NCBI GenBank assembly: GCA_049700315.1
Contig: JBNAVN010000005.1
Location: forward strand, 12,217 to 76,216
Origin: JAOAFX01 sp049700315
Lineage (GTDB): Bacteria > Hydrothermota > Tepidihabitantia > SM23-42 > JAOAFX01
Direction: 5' to 3'
Length of the DNA: 64,000 nucleotides
A program made the position numbers and the translations under genes. The first letter of the stretch is position 1. Each line of letters starts with the position of its first letter. Positions 52,405 to 62,111 of this stretch are shown piece by piece. Below the pieces are notes generated by a model. The model had not been told where the DNA came from and searched no databases. It saw nothing but the letters and a program-made list of their open reading frames with translations.

Positions 52405-55400
52405 ATGGCTGAAGAAGTCGTTCAGAAATTGCTGGAAAGGCTTAAGCCTTTACTGAGCCAGTACGATTCCAACTTTCAAAATTTTCTTAATATCGGACAG
52501 AGAATAGATAATGCGCTTCAAATCAATACTGATCTTCTGGGAGAAATACGTCAAAGATTCTATAGTTTATCTGCAACCGTGGAACTGGTGCTTGAAGGTG
52601 TTGCGGTGTTTGATGGTGAAATAAAAAAGACCCACGAGTTATTGAAAAAAAGCATTGAAAATTTCAGAGATTCGCTTGCGATTTCCGATAAGATAAGTTT
52701 TGATCTTACGAATATTGCGAGCATTTTAAAGGAGATACACGAACAGACAGGAAAACTTGCTGATACTATTCAGAATATAGATATGGTTTCTGAGTCAATA
52801 GAAGTTGCGTCTCGCAATGCGGGGATTACCGCTTATCACGCTGGGAGGCAAGGGCGTGGTTTTGAAGTGATTGCACGAGAGATGACCGGTTTGGTTCGTA
52901 GCTCACAGAAACCCACCAGCGCAATCCCCACAATTTCTTTTGAATTGCTCAAAGGTGTTGATGAACTTCATCAAGATTTGAAAAGAATTCAGGATGTTAT
53001 AGTATTTTTGAAGGAAATCGCAAACAAATTCTTGAACATCAATAATGAATTGCTCAATTTGATTCCTTATCTTGAAGACTCCATAAAAGATATTTCCAAC
53101 AGCGTTTTGGTTCAGAAAGATTTGCATACTGCCCTGCACAGCGAAAGTGAAAAACTGCCCGCATATTTGAATGAAATATACAGTGTTACTCGCACTACCG
53201 CAATAACTGAGATGTTTTTGTCCGCATTTTTTCAGCATTTGAACAATACCAAGAATAGTCTGATTTCAGCGAAAAATGATAATAACTTCTATTATTTTTT
53301 TAATACCTTCAATAGAATATTAGAAAACGAGCCCCGTTTAGAGGAAGGCATTGAACAATTAGGTCGTGCCAGCCTAAAAAGACTTGAAATTCATTCCTTA
53401 GAACGTCTGGCACTGCAGTTTGTATCAGAAGCCAAACACCTGAATGAAATCATAACTCAGATTACAGAAAAAATAAGATCGTGGATAAATACCCACAAGT
53501 TTGCCAATGAAACGCTTTCTCGTGCTAAAGTTTTCTATGAGGATATTGGAGAATTAGTCAATTCCCTGAGTGTTAAGGCTCACGAGTTAAAGGAACTTAT
53601 TAATAAGATAGATAAACCATTGCAGGAATTAAAAAGGATCACTGAACGTTCGCGATTACTTGGATTGTATGCTGGTATTGAAAGTGCGCGGAGTGGCGAA
53701 TACTCAAGCGCACTCGGTGTGGTTACATCTGAAATAAAAACGCTATCAGTCAAGTCCACCGAATTTGTGGCTGCAATTGACAAGATTGAGGGTGAAATGC
53801 TGGCAGATTTCAGAAATTTGATTTCCTGTTTCATACGTGCTTCAGGAGACGTGGAATTAGGGCTTGATGCACTAAATGACTCTTTAGTGGCAATAAATGA
53901 AAGTTCCAAAGTATTAGACAATCTTTCTTCTCTTTCTCAAGAGATGCTCAGTTCCACGCGTGAAATGACAAATCAATGCGGGTTGCTCAGTGACCATCAC
54001 AGGATCTTTGAATCTGAGTACCAGAAGATCAATGAGGATTTTGCTTCGTACGGGAATACGATAAAAACAGGCGAAACATTGACCAGGGAAATAAAGTCAA
54101 TCATCGCTGAATTCAAGAAAGATGTCTTTGTCATTACAACTTCACGAAAAACAATCGTTTTTCGTGCAACAGAAGATCCTATTGTTCTGGATCCCGCTAT
54201 CAAGACTGATACTACAAGTCACCAGATAATTGAACAGATGTTCACAGGGCTCTATACCTTTGATCAGTTGAATCATTTGATTCCCGGTGTAGCAAAGTCT
54301 TTTTCGGTTTCAGCAGATGGTAAGATCTGGGATTTCTTTATCAAAAAGGGAGTCAAATTTCACAATGGAGTAGAAGTTCAGGCAAAGGACGTAGTTAATT
54401 CACTAAATAGAGTAAGAAAAGGTCCGAATGCATCTTTTATTGAGTATGTCTCAGATATGATAGTCATTGACCCTTATCATATTAGGTTCACCCTCAAGTT
54501 TCCTTATGTGCCATTTTTGGCGAACATTTCCTGTGGTATTGGTGATATTGTTCCATCTGATTTTGATCAAGAACACCCAATAGGTTGCGGTCCGTACAAA
54601 CTCATTTCCTACGAAAAGAAAAGACAGATCATCCTGGAGGCATTTGAAGATTTTTTTGACGGTAGACCACCTGTAGACAGTTGTGTCGTTTTGAATATCA
54701 CAGATGACAATGAAGCCATAGACCTTTTCAAAAAGGGCCAGATTTCAATCTTGAGTCTAACCTCAAATATGCTAAGAGATTTTTCCCCTGAAACTATCTA
54801 TTCTGGTTCAGCACTTTCTACCCAATACCTGGCGATCAATTTTTCAAAGAAATCACCTTTCTTAGATTTGCGCGTGCGTCAGGCAATGAATTATGCAATT
54901 GATAGAGATCTTTATTGCCGGGAACTGCTCGGAGGAAAAGCAATTCCTGCGTATGGCGTTTACCCGCCAGGATTGCCAGGATACAACAAGGGTCTAATAA
55001 GTTATAACTATGACCTGAAAAAAGCTCGAGATTTGATGAAAGAAGCAGGCTTTGGAACCGGCATATCAGATGTATTTCAGCTTGATGTACGGTCAGGCGT
55101 TGACAATATAAGAAGAGCAAAATTTATTAAAGATTCATTTGCAAAAATTGGGATATATTTGGAGGTCAATGCATTGCCCTGGGAGGAATTTCTGAATAAG
55201 ACCTATAGTGGTAACAGCATTCTTTGTTTACGAGGCTGGGTTTCAGACAACGGTGATCCTGATAATTTTGTTTCACTATTTCACTCCAAAAATTTTGGGG
55301 CAAGTGGCAATACTTCTTTCTACGGCAATGAAGAACTTGACAGGATGATTGAATCGGCTCGCGCAGAGCAAATAATAAGACGCCGAATGGAATTGTACCA

Positions 55401-55545
55401 GAAAATAGAAAAATTCATTGTTGATAATGCACTCTGGGTTTTTGTTTCACACGGTGTTGACTGTTATGCTGTTCAGAAAAATATAAAAGGTTTTGTGGTT
55501 GATCCATTTGGTTTGGTTCGTTTCAGAAACCTTTATTGCGAGTAA
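52405..55545 (+). CDS. Soluble chemoreceptor-like protein: two MCP-like hairpins fused to a family-5 solute-binding domain
   Basis: 1046 aa. The N-terminus (MAEEVVQKLLERLKPLLSQY) is charged: no signal peptide and no membrane helix anywhere. Residues ~20-570 are mostly long coiled-coil helices with two degenerate MCP signalling tips: EVASRNAGITAYHAGRQGRG then FEVIAREM (~132-160), and RLLGLYAGIESARSGEYSSA then LGVVTSEIKTLS (~414-445). Residues ~575-1046 are an SBP_bac_5 (OppA/DppA/NikA) domain: IIEQMFTGLYTFDQ, VKFHNGVEVQAKDVVNSLNR, VRQAMNYAIDRDLY and LRGWVSDNGDPDNF. Such binding domains are normally exported. It is followed 2 bases later by cheW. Likely a cytoplasmic sensor of peptide-like or other ligands signalling to the CheA encoded downstream. 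Confidence 0.85.
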   Translation: MAEEVVQKLLERLKPLLSQYDSNFQNFLNIGQRIDNALQINTDLLGEIRQRFYSLSATVELVLEGVAVFDGEIKKTHELLKKSIENFRDSLAISDKISFDLTNIASILKEIHEQTGKLADTIQNIDMVSESIEVASRNAGITAYHAGRQGRGFEVIAREMTGLVRSSQKPTSAIPTISFELLKGVDELHQDLKRIQDVIVFLKEIANKFLNINNELLNLIPYLEDSIKDISNSVLVQKDLHTALHSESEKLPAYLNEIYSVTRTTAITEMFLSAFFQHLNNTKNSLISAKNDNNFYYFFNTFNRILENEPRLEEGIEQLGRASLKRLEIHSLERLALQFVSEAKHLNEIITQITEKIRSWINTHKFANETLSRAKVFYEDIGELVNSLSVKAHELKELINKIDKPLQELKRITERSRLLGLYAGIESARSGEYSSALGVVTSEIKTLSVKSTEFVAAIDKIEGEMLADFRNLISCFIRASGDVELGLDALNDSLVAINESSKVLDNLSSLSQEMLSSTREMTNQCGLLSDHHRIFESEYQKINEDFASYGNTIKTGETLTREIKSIIAEFKKDVFVITTSRKTIVFRATEDPIVLDPAIKTDTTSHQIIEQMFTGLYTFDQLNHLIPGVAKSFSVSADGKIWDFFIKKGVKFHNGVEVQAKDVVNSLNRVRKGPNASFIEYVSDMIVIDPYHIRFTLKFPYVPFLANISCGIGDIVPSDFDQEHPIGCGPYKLISYEKKRQIILEAFEDFFDGRPPVDSCVVLNITDDNEAIDLFKKGQISILSLTSNMLRDFSPETIYSGSALSTQYLAINFSKKSPFLDLRVRQAMNYAIDRDLYCRELLGGKAIPAYGVYPPGLPGYNKGLISYNYDLKKARDLMKEAGFGTGISDVFQLDVRSGVDNIRRAKFIKDSFAKIGIYLEVNALPWEEFLNKTYSGNSILCLRGWVSDNGDPDNFVSLFHSKNFGASGNTSFYGNEELDRMIESARAEQIIRRRMELYQKIEKFIVDNALWVFVSHGVDCYAVQKNIKGFVVDPFGLVRFRNLYCE

Positions 55546-55547
55546 CT

Positions 55548-55967
55548 ATGGAAACATTAATAATATTTAAGATAGCCGAGGAGGTGATTGGTATGGACAT
55601 CAGAAAGGTGCGTGAAGTGACTGAATTACCGGCAGTGGTGCCTGTACCTAAATCTCCGGATTTTCTGTTTGGGCTGGCAAATATACGCGGTGAGATCGTG
55701 CCGGTCATCTCATTGCGAAGACGTCTGGGAATTGGTGGTGATGAATTGTGTAATCTATTGCTCGTGGTTGAAGATGGAGAGCGGATTGCTGGGTTGCGTG
55801 TTGACAATCTTCTTGGCACAAAGAAAATCAATGAGAGAAATATCAACACAAAATCCGATATGCTTGCAACAAAGAAAAAGAAGGATTTTTTCTTCGGTGT
55901 ATATGAAACTGAAGAAAAACCTATTCTCATCTTAGACCTTAACAAGACTTTGGCAGAAGATGAATGA
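55548..55967 (+). CDS. cheW: CheW-like coupling protein
   Basis: 139 aa from ATG 55548. METLIIFKIAEEVIGMDIRK, then VREVTELPAVVPVPKSPDFL and FGLANIRGEIVPVISLRRRL are the hallmark CheW segments. It links receptor and CheA. Two bases separate it from the receptor gene, so the two are co-translated. Confidence 0.93.
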   Translation: METLIIFKIAEEVIGMDIRKVREVTELPAVVPVPKSPDFLFGLANIRGEIVPVISLRRRLGIGGDELCNLLLVVEDGERIAGLRVDNLLGTKKINERNINTKSDMLATKKKKDFFFGVYETEEKPILILDLNKTLAEDE

Positions 55968-56002
55968 ACAGGGTTCGTTCTTAGTAAAATAATATTAGAA
56001 TC

Positions 56003-56030
56003 TTGACTTTTTTCAAAATTGTGATAAAAT
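56003..56030 (+). promoter_or_regulatory. Internal promoter before cheY
   Basis: TTGACT (56003-56008), 16-base spacer, TAAAAT (56025-56030). The leader of ~85 bases ends in AAGGAGG before the cheY ATG. It would allow cheY-cheA-cheC and the TPR/Roadblock genes to be expressed separately from the receptor. Confidence 0.7.
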
Positions 56031-56120
56031 TATTATCTTAATGATTGGTGGTTTGATTACCAAACTATTTTTGCAGATTAGGATGAATGGGATTTTCAGT
56101 TTGATTAAAAAGGAGGTTAA

Positions 56121-56480
56121 ATGAGAATCCTGGTGGTTGACGATGCGATGTTTATGCGTCGTATGCTGACTGATATTTTGGAAAAGGGCGGCCATAGTGT
56201 TTGTGGAGAAGCATCAACAGGTAAAGAAGCGGTTGAACGTTATAAAGAGTTAAAGCCTGATCTTGTGACAATGGATATTATTATGCCTGATATGAGTGGT
56301 ATTGAGGCAGTCAAAGAGATCAAGAAGATCGATCCCAAGGCAAAAATTCTGATGGTATCTGCAATGGGTCAACAGGCATTGGTACTTGAGGCAGTACAGG
56401 CAGGCGCAATTGACTATGTTGTGAAACCTTTTCAACCCTCACGGGTCCTGGAATCTATTGAACGAATCTTGAAGAAATAG
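56121..56480 (+). CDS. cheY: Response regulator CheY
   Basis: 119 aa, a single receiver domain. Acidic pocket Asp7-Asp8 (VVDDAMFMRR), phospho-acceptor Asp52 (VTMDIIMPDMSG), Ser80 (MVSAMG) and Lys102 (YVVKPFQPSRV) are all in place. No output domain. It probably accepts phosphate from the CheA encoded next door and is dephosphorylated by the CheC encoded after that. Confidence 0.95.
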   Translation: MRILVVDDAMFMRRMLTDILEKGGHSVCGEASTGKEAVERYKELKPDLVTMDIIMPDMSGIEAVKEIKKIDPKAKILMVSAMGQQALVLEAVQAGAIDYVVKPFQPSRVLESIERILKK

Positions 56481-56496
56481 ATAGTATTATCTCAAG

Positions 56497-58002
56497 ATGA
56501 TGGAAGAATATTTAGACCTCTTTATTAGTGAGATTGAATCGTATATTAGACAATTAGACAAAGAGCTTTTGAAACTTGAAAAAGATAATAAGAATCATAA
56601 TGTAATTCTTGAAGTTTTTAGAATTTTGCATACTATAAAAGGAATGGCGCAAACAATGGGTTTTGAAGAGTTGGGCAATCTTGCACACTCGGTTGAGGAT
56701 TTGTTGATGGAACCAAAAACGAAGGGTGAAATTGATAGAAGAGTAGTTGAATTTCTTTTCATAATTACTGATTACCTCAAGGTCTTTTTGCAAGCAGTAA
56801 AAAAGAAAGGTGCATTACCACCTGCAGAAAGACTTCTGGAATCCTGCCGGGATCTAAAAGATGGTAAGGAAATTACAATTGGAAAGTCATCGGCAACTCA
56901 GGAAATGGGTGAGATCAGAATTAAGATAGCAAAACTTGACACACTATATAATCTGAGCAATGAATTACTCATCATTCGCGCCAGATTAACAAAACTGAAC
57001 TCAGAATTTCCCAACGCTGAATTACAGATACTAAGTGAGACTGCAGCAAGGTTGGTCACAGAATTGCAAGATGAAGTGGGACGACTGCGCATGCTTCCTC
57101 TTTCTACAGTCTTTGAATTTTTCCCGCGCTGGTTGCGCGATGAAGCAAAGAAACAAGACAAAGAAATTGATTTTGTCATCACGGGTGGAGAAATTGAGGT
57201 TGACCGTTCAATCATTGATATTCTAAAGGAACCTGTTATGCACTTGTTGCGCAATGCACTTGACCACGGAATTGAGAAGAAAGGTAAAATTTTGCTCAGT
57301 GCTGTGAGGGAGCGTGAACTCATAAGAATCAGTGTTAGTGATGACGGAAAAGGAATAGATACTGATGAAATCCGGAGAATTGCAATAGAAAGGAAATTGA
57401 TTGATGCTGACGCTGCGCAAAAATTAAGCAATGAAGATTTGTATAAATTTCTGCTGAGGCCCGATTTCTCCACAAAGAAAGATGTTTCTGCTGTTTCGGG
57501 AAGAGGTCTTGGACTCGATATTGTCCATTCTTTGACTGTAGAATTAGGCGGTAGACTGGAAATAAAATCAGAAAAGGGGAAAGGGACGACATTCACGATT
57601 GACTTACCAATCAGTCTCGCAGTTATCCGAGCAATTGTCTTCAAACTGAATGGACAACGTTTTGCCCTTCCATTGAATTATGTGCAAGAGTCATTTTATT
57701 TGAATGAGGAAAATATTCAGAAAGTTTGCCGACGGGCGATTATAAGATTAAGGGATCATATCTTACCTTTGGTCCGCATTGGTGAAAAGTTAGACTGCCC
57801 GGTCAAACCAGGCAAAAAATCTGTAATTGTCGTTAACATTGAAGGTATCAAAAAAGGTTTTGTGATAGACGAAATTATAGATGAGCAAGAGATCGTAGTA
57901 AAAAAAACTGATACTCTATTGCCTTCTTCGCTGTATTCAGGATGTTCAATTTATGCGGATGGTAAACCAATTCTTATTCTGGACCCAAGGGGGTTTGAAT
58001 GA
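56497..58002 (+). CDS. cheA: Histidine kinase CheA lacking a P2 domain
   Basis: 501 aa, short for CheA (~650-700). P1/Hpt (1-105) has His45 in RILHTIKGMAQTMGFEEL. A short linker (~106-130) replaces P2. P3 dimerisation helices follow (~132-200). P4 kinase (~220-365) has HLLRNALDHGIEKKG, SVSDDGKGIDTDEI and GRGLGLDIVHSL, intact N, G1 and G2 boxes. P5 CheW-like (~370-500) starts LAVIRAIVFKLNGQRFALPL. Without P2, docking of CheY must be direct. The stop overlaps cheC by 4 bases. Confidence 0.94.
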   Translation: MMEEYLDLFISEIESYIRQLDKELLKLEKDNKNHNVILEVFRILHTIKGMAQTMGFEELGNLAHSVEDLLMEPKTKGEIDRRVVEFLFIITDYLKVFLQAVKKKGALPPAERLLESCRDLKDGKEITIGKSSATQEMGEIRIKIAKLDTLYNLSNELLIIRARLTKLNSEFPNAELQILSETAARLVTELQDEVGRLRMLPLSTVFEFFPRWLRDEAKKQDKEIDFVITGGEIEVDRSIIDILKEPVMHLLRNALDHGIEKKGKILLSAVRERELIRISVSDDGKGIDTDEIRRIAIERKLIDADAAQKLSNEDLYKFLLRPDFSTKKDVSAVSGRGLGLDIVHSLTVELGGRLEIKSEKGKGTTFTIDLPISLAVIRAIVFKLNGQRFALPLNYVQESFYLNEENIQKVCRRAIIRLRDHILPLVRIGEKLDCPVKPGKKSVIVVNIEGIKKGFVIDEIIDEQEIVVKKTDTLLPSSLYSGCSIYADGKPILILDPRGFE

Positions 58003-58610
58003 TTGACGCCAAGAATCTTACAGTAAAACAGATTGATGCATTGACAGAAGTTGCCAATATTGGTGGGGGTCATGCCGCCACCTCCCTATCACAACTTCTG
58101 GGTAAAAAAGTGATGATCAGGGTTCCAAAACTGTATACAGGACAGCTTGAAGAGGTCATACTGAAGATTGCTGACCCCAATGATGTTGTAGCATCAGTCT
58201 TGTTATATTTCCTTGGTGATCTTACAGGAAGAACCTTGCTTATCTATCCTTATGATGATGCGCAGGAGTTAACGAGACTATTGATGCCTGAAGACCAGGA
58301 GAATTCAATTGAACTTCAGGAATCCTTGTTAAAAGAAGTCTCAAACATATTGTCATGTGCCTATATGAACGCCCTTGGTGAATTGTTGGGTTTGTTAATT
58401 CTTCCTTCAGTGCCGGGGATGATAATTGATATGGTGGGTGCTGTTCTCTCCAGCGTAATTGTAGAATTTGGAAATGAAAAAGATTTCATTTTCTGTATTG
58501 AAACACAATTTGATTTTGGCGATTTTAATAAGCCCCTTTCGGCATTTTTCCTACTTCTGCCCGATAACTCCAGTCTGGAAATTATGCTTAAGAAACTGAA
58601 TTTGGTATAG
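57999..58610 (+). CDS. cheC: CheY-P phosphatase CheC
   Basis: 203 aa. Both active sites of the CheC pattern E-x2-N-x22-P are present: EVANIGGGHAATSLSQLLGK then VMIRVP near residue 17, and EVSNILSCAYMNALGELLGL then LILPSVP near residue 114. That makes it a likely active phosphatase rather than a CheX/FliY derivative. The CheD partner seen in Bacillus/Thermotoga is absent from this window. Overlaps cheA by 4 bases. Confidence 0.92.
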   Translation: MIDAKNLTVKQIDALTEVANIGGGHAATSLSQLLGKKVMIRVPKLYTGQLEEVILKIADPNDVVASVLLYFLGDLTGRTLLIYPYDDAQELTRLLMPEDQENSIELQESLLKEVSNILSCAYMNALGELLGLLILPSVPGMIIDMVGAVLSSVIVEFGNEKDFIFCIETQFDFGDFNKPLSAFFLLLPDNSSLEIMLKKLNLV

Positions 58611-58611
58611 T

Positions 58612-60996
58612 ATGATTTCGCCTGAAGAATATAAGGTTCTGAAAAGTTTTGCAGAAAGAATACCGGACAATGACCCGGGTGCACACAATAATCTGGCAGT
58701 AGTATACTTTAATAAAGGACTTTACGAAGAGGCGATTCAGGAATTGGAAAAAGCCCTGAGCATTGACCCCAATTTTATTCTTGCCCGCAACAATTTGGAT
58801 ATTATTCTAAAAAAATCCGGCAAGCTGGATAACAAAGTGAAGGAACTGGCGCATCATATTGAAGTGGAACCATTTGATGAGTTGAAAACCATGGAACTTG
58901 CTGATACCTACCGAAAATTAAATAGATATTCTCAGGCAATAATTTACTATCGCAAAGTTCTGGATTTCAACCCTGGCTCTTACGAAGGCCATTTTGGTCT
59001 TGGAATTACGCTCAAGAATCTTGGTAAATATGATGACGCTCTTGAGGAGATAAAAAAGAGTTTGGAAATTAAGATTTCACCTGAAGGATACCGCTTGCTC
59101 GGCGAAATATATTTTAATAAAGGTATAATTGATCTTGCAATCAAGAATTTTCAGGAATCACTTCTTCTTGATGCAACCTCTGCAGAAGCACATTTCTTTT
59201 TGGGCTTTGCTTATGGTGAAAAGGGAATGCACAAAGAAGGCAGGGAAGAAATCAAAAAGGCAATACAGATTAATCCTGCATTGGCGCAGTTTGAACCAAA
59301 TCTACCGATTGAACTTAAAGAGCACAAAGGCCATCTTGAATTTTTGAAAGAACAACTTGGTGTGCCAAAGACATCAGTGAATGAATTTCAAGCACATTTT
59401 AACCTTGGTATGACATACCGTAACAAGGGACTTTTTACTGAAGCAAGAAGAGAATTTGAAGAAGCATTGAGAATGAATGAAAATGATGTTGAGTTATTTG
59501 TCGCCCTTGCGGAAGTTAATATATTTTTGAATAAATTGGATGATGCGCAGAGCCATTTTAACAGATGTCTTGAGCTTGATTCAATATCTACAAAGGGCCT
59601 TAATGGACTTGGTGTGGTTCACTTGAAAAGGCATGATTATCAACAGGCAAAGATCTATTTTGAGAAAACTCTGGCAGTTGATAAATCCTTTATTCAGGCG
59701 CATGCGAATCTTGCCCTCACTCAGTATTTAATGAACGACATTGAGGATGCGATGAAAAATCTTAATCTGGCAAAAGAAAAGGGCAGTGAGGAAGCACGTT
59801 ATAATCTCGGAATGTATTACTACAAGAAAGGAGATTATGACCAGGTCTTGAAGATTTTCAATGACGACTCCATTGATAGTATCTTTTTTCAGGGACTGGT
59901 ATACGCAGAAATTGGAAGAGATGAAGAGGCAATTGCCTCTTTCAGAAAAATAATCAATTTGCTTCCAACTTATGCTGGAGCATACTATAATTTAGGATTT
60001 CTTTTAATGAAACTTGGTCAATTTGAGGAAGGTTTATCAAATATCAGGCGCGGTATGGAAATAGAACCAAATTATGAAAAGGATAAATATCGTATTGCAG
60101 TTGCTCCAGAACTTTACGAATTCGGTCCATATTATATACCGCAGAGATTTGAAGAAAAAGTAATTGAAGAGGTAGAGGAATTTTTCCCGACGCTTGAAGT
60201 TCCGACTCCCCAGGATTATATTCAGGAAGCAGAATCATTCCTAAAGAAAAACGAACTTGATAAAGCGCTTGGTATGGTAGATGAAGCACTCAAACTCGTT
60301 CCTGAGATGAATGAAGCAATCATCCTGAAATCGAAAATCCTTTTTCAGGCTGGCAATATTGAGGACGCATTGAATCAACTGGAATCATACATCTATAAGC
60401 ACCCTGATGATGCAGAAGTTATTTTAACTCTTGCCAATCTACTCAAGTCAGTTGGTAAGTTAAAACAGGTAAAAGAACAATATCTGAAACTATTAAAGAT
60501 TCAAAGTGACAACCTTGAATGGCTTACCGAACTCGCAAATATCACCCTGGCATTGGGTGAAATTGATGAGGCACTTATAATATTTAATCAGTTATACGAA
60601 ACAAAAAAGAACGATATTGCGGTCAACCTGGGACTTCTGAACATATTCTTAAAGAAAAAGGACCTTGAGCGAGCAAAGAACTTCGTTGATTTTCTTGAAA
60701 ATGAAAAACCAGAATCTTATGACTTCTATCTATCAGTAGGAATGTACTGGTTGGAAAACAATGACAGAAAAAAGGCAAGAAACTATCTGGAAAAGGCAGT
60801 TTCACTTGAGCCTTCAAAACCTCTTCCATACTACAATCTTGGTATCCTTTCGGTGCAAGAAGGAAGATTTGAGGAAGCATGCAGTTTCTGGAAAAAAGCG
60901 ATGCTGTTGAGTCCGGATGAAGAATTGTCAAGTAAAATCACCCACTGTTTGAACATAACTATGGAAATGATGGAATTTTTGAAAAAGGAGATTTAG
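58612..60996 (+). CDS. Large TPR protein of the chemosensory cluster
   Basis: 794 aa made almost wholly of TPR units (for example GAHNNLAVVYFNKGLYEEAI, YYNLGFLLMKLGQFEEGLSN), with a break near residues 500-540. No signal peptide or membrane helix, so probably a cytoplasmic scaffold. It starts 1 base after cheC and is followed by another TPR protein. TPR scaffolds next to chemosensory genes may assemble an output complex; no target is visible. Confidence 0.85.
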   Translation: MISPEEYKVLKSFAERIPDNDPGAHNNLAVVYFNKGLYEEAIQELEKALSIDPNFILARNNLDIILKKSGKLDNKVKELAHHIEVEPFDELKTMELADTYRKLNRYSQAIIYYRKVLDFNPGSYEGHFGLGITLKNLGKYDDALEEIKKSLEIKISPEGYRLLGEIYFNKGIIDLAIKNFQESLLLDATSAEAHFFLGFAYGEKGMHKEGREEIKKAIQINPALAQFEPNLPIELKEHKGHLEFLKEQLGVPKTSVNEFQAHFNLGMTYRNKGLFTEARREFEEALRMNENDVELFVALAEVNIFLNKLDDAQSHFNRCLELDSISTKGLNGLGVVHLKRHDYQQAKIYFEKTLAVDKSFIQAHANLALTQYLMNDIEDAMKNLNLAKEKGSEEARYNLGMYYYKKGDYDQVLKIFNDDSIDSIFFQGLVYAEIGRDEEAIASFRKIINLLPTYAGAYYNLGFLLMKLGQFEEGLSNIRRGMEIEPNYEKDKYRIAVAPELYEFGPYYIPQRFEEKVIEEVEEFFPTLEVPTPQDYIQEAESFLKKNELDKALGMVDEALKLVPEMNEAIILKSKILFQAGNIEDALNQLESYIYKHPDDAEVILTLANLLKSVGKLKQVKEQYLKLLKIQSDNLEWLTELANITLALGEIDEALIIFNQLYETKKNDIAVNLGLLNIFLKKKDLERAKNFVDFLENEKPESYDFYLSVGMYWLENNDRKKARNYLEKAVSLEPSKPLPYYNLGILSVQEGRFEEACSFWKKAMLLSPDEELSSKITHCLNITMEMMEFLKKEI

Positions 60997-61027
60997 TGAT
61001 CTTGTTGACAAAGGGGGTGCATTAACT

Positions 61028-62107
61028 ATGGCTGATGAACTTGCAATGGATTCTAAGGCACTTATTTTTGCTACACTTGCGGATGTTTATCTCACGTCGG
61101 GAATGATTGATGAGGCGATCTCCATTCTGAAGGATGGCTTGAGCAGGAATCCAAATTATACACTTGCCAAAATAATTTTAGGCAGGGCATACTATATGAA
61201 AGGAGAAACTGAGCAGGCATTGAAGACTCTTGAAGAGATTTATGAACAGGCAAAGGAAAGTGAAAATGAGAATCTTTATTTGGGACATATTTATAAAAAA
61301 CTCGGCGATTATGAGAAGGCAATCCAATTTTATGAAGCAACGATAAAAATAAACCCTGAAAATAAAGAAGCAAAACAGGAATTGGATTTGTTGAGTCCCA
61401 AGCCTCAGATTGCAGAACCCATTGTGATACCAGTGGCTGAGCCCACACAACCAATTGAGACTATCACACCGGATATGGTCGCTGTGCCTAAAGAAGAAAT
61501 TCCGACCGCTGAAGCGCCAGTTGAGGAAATTGTTGAAAAAATTGAACCTGTGCCTGAAGTGATTGCTGAAAAACAACCAGAGCCAGGGCCCGAGATTGTC
61601 TCTCCCGCAGAGCCTGAAGCCAGGGCTGAACTCCAGGAAGTTCCGTTAACACGGGAGCCAGCAAAGACTGGCCAACTTGAAGGCACTCCTATTTTACCGG
61701 AAATTGGACTTGAACCAGTCGTAGAAGAAACAAAGGTGGAAAAGCCAAGCCCTCTTGATGCACTTAATGAGCCTATGCAAAAACTAACCGGTCTTAAGAC
61801 GGTAAAAGGTGCCTTTATACAATCGCGCGATGGACTTCTGATACAGGGTTATTATCAGGAAAGAGCAGACCTTGAAGAAATGTGTGCAGTGATTGCAGGA
61901 ATTTTTAATGAGGCAGATAGCGCATTCAAATTTCTTAAATCTGGCTCATTGGAAAAATTCATAATTGAAAAGCGGGACGAGACTATTTGTGTCATTACCA
62001 CTGGTGAATCGCTTTTGTGCATAATAACAAAACCCGAGGCAAAGCCCGGACTTGTCTTTGTATATGCACGCAAGATCATAGAAGAAATAAGAAAGATACT
62101 GGGGTAA
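61028..62107 (+). CDS. TPR protein with C-terminal Roadblock/LC7 domain
   Basis: 359 aa in three parts: three TPRs (~1-125: ALIFATLADVYLTSGMIDEA, NENLYLGHIYKKLGDYEKAI), a Pro/Glu/Val-rich flexible linker (~126-245) and a Roadblock/LC7 domain (~246-359: LTGLKTVKGAFIQSRDGLLI, then VIAGIFNEADSAFKFL). Bacterial Roadblock proteins such as MglB regulate MglA-type small GTPases; no such GTPase is in this window. Preceded by GGGGGTG. Confidence 0.82.
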   Translation: MADELAMDSKALIFATLADVYLTSGMIDEAISILKDGLSRNPNYTLAKIILGRAYYMKGETEQALKTLEEIYEQAKESENENLYLGHIYKKLGDYEKAIQFYEATIKINPENKEAKQELDLLSPKPQIAEPIVIPVAEPTQPIETITPDMVAVPKEEIPTAEAPVEEIVEKIEPVPEVIAEKQPEPGPEIVSPAEPEARAELQEVPLTREPAKTGQLEGTPILPEIGLEPVVEETKVEKPSPLDALNEPMQKLTGLKTVKGAFIQSRDGLLIQGYYQERADLEEMCAVIAGIFNEADSAFKFLKSGSLEKFIIEKRDETICVITTGESLLCIITKPEAKPGLVFVYARKIIEEIRKILG

Positions 62108-62111
62108 GAAT

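Noticed and set aside
61005..61032. TTGACA with a 16-base spacer before the TPR-Roadblock gene
   Set aside because: The -10 position would read TATGGC and include the start codon itself; no credible promoter.
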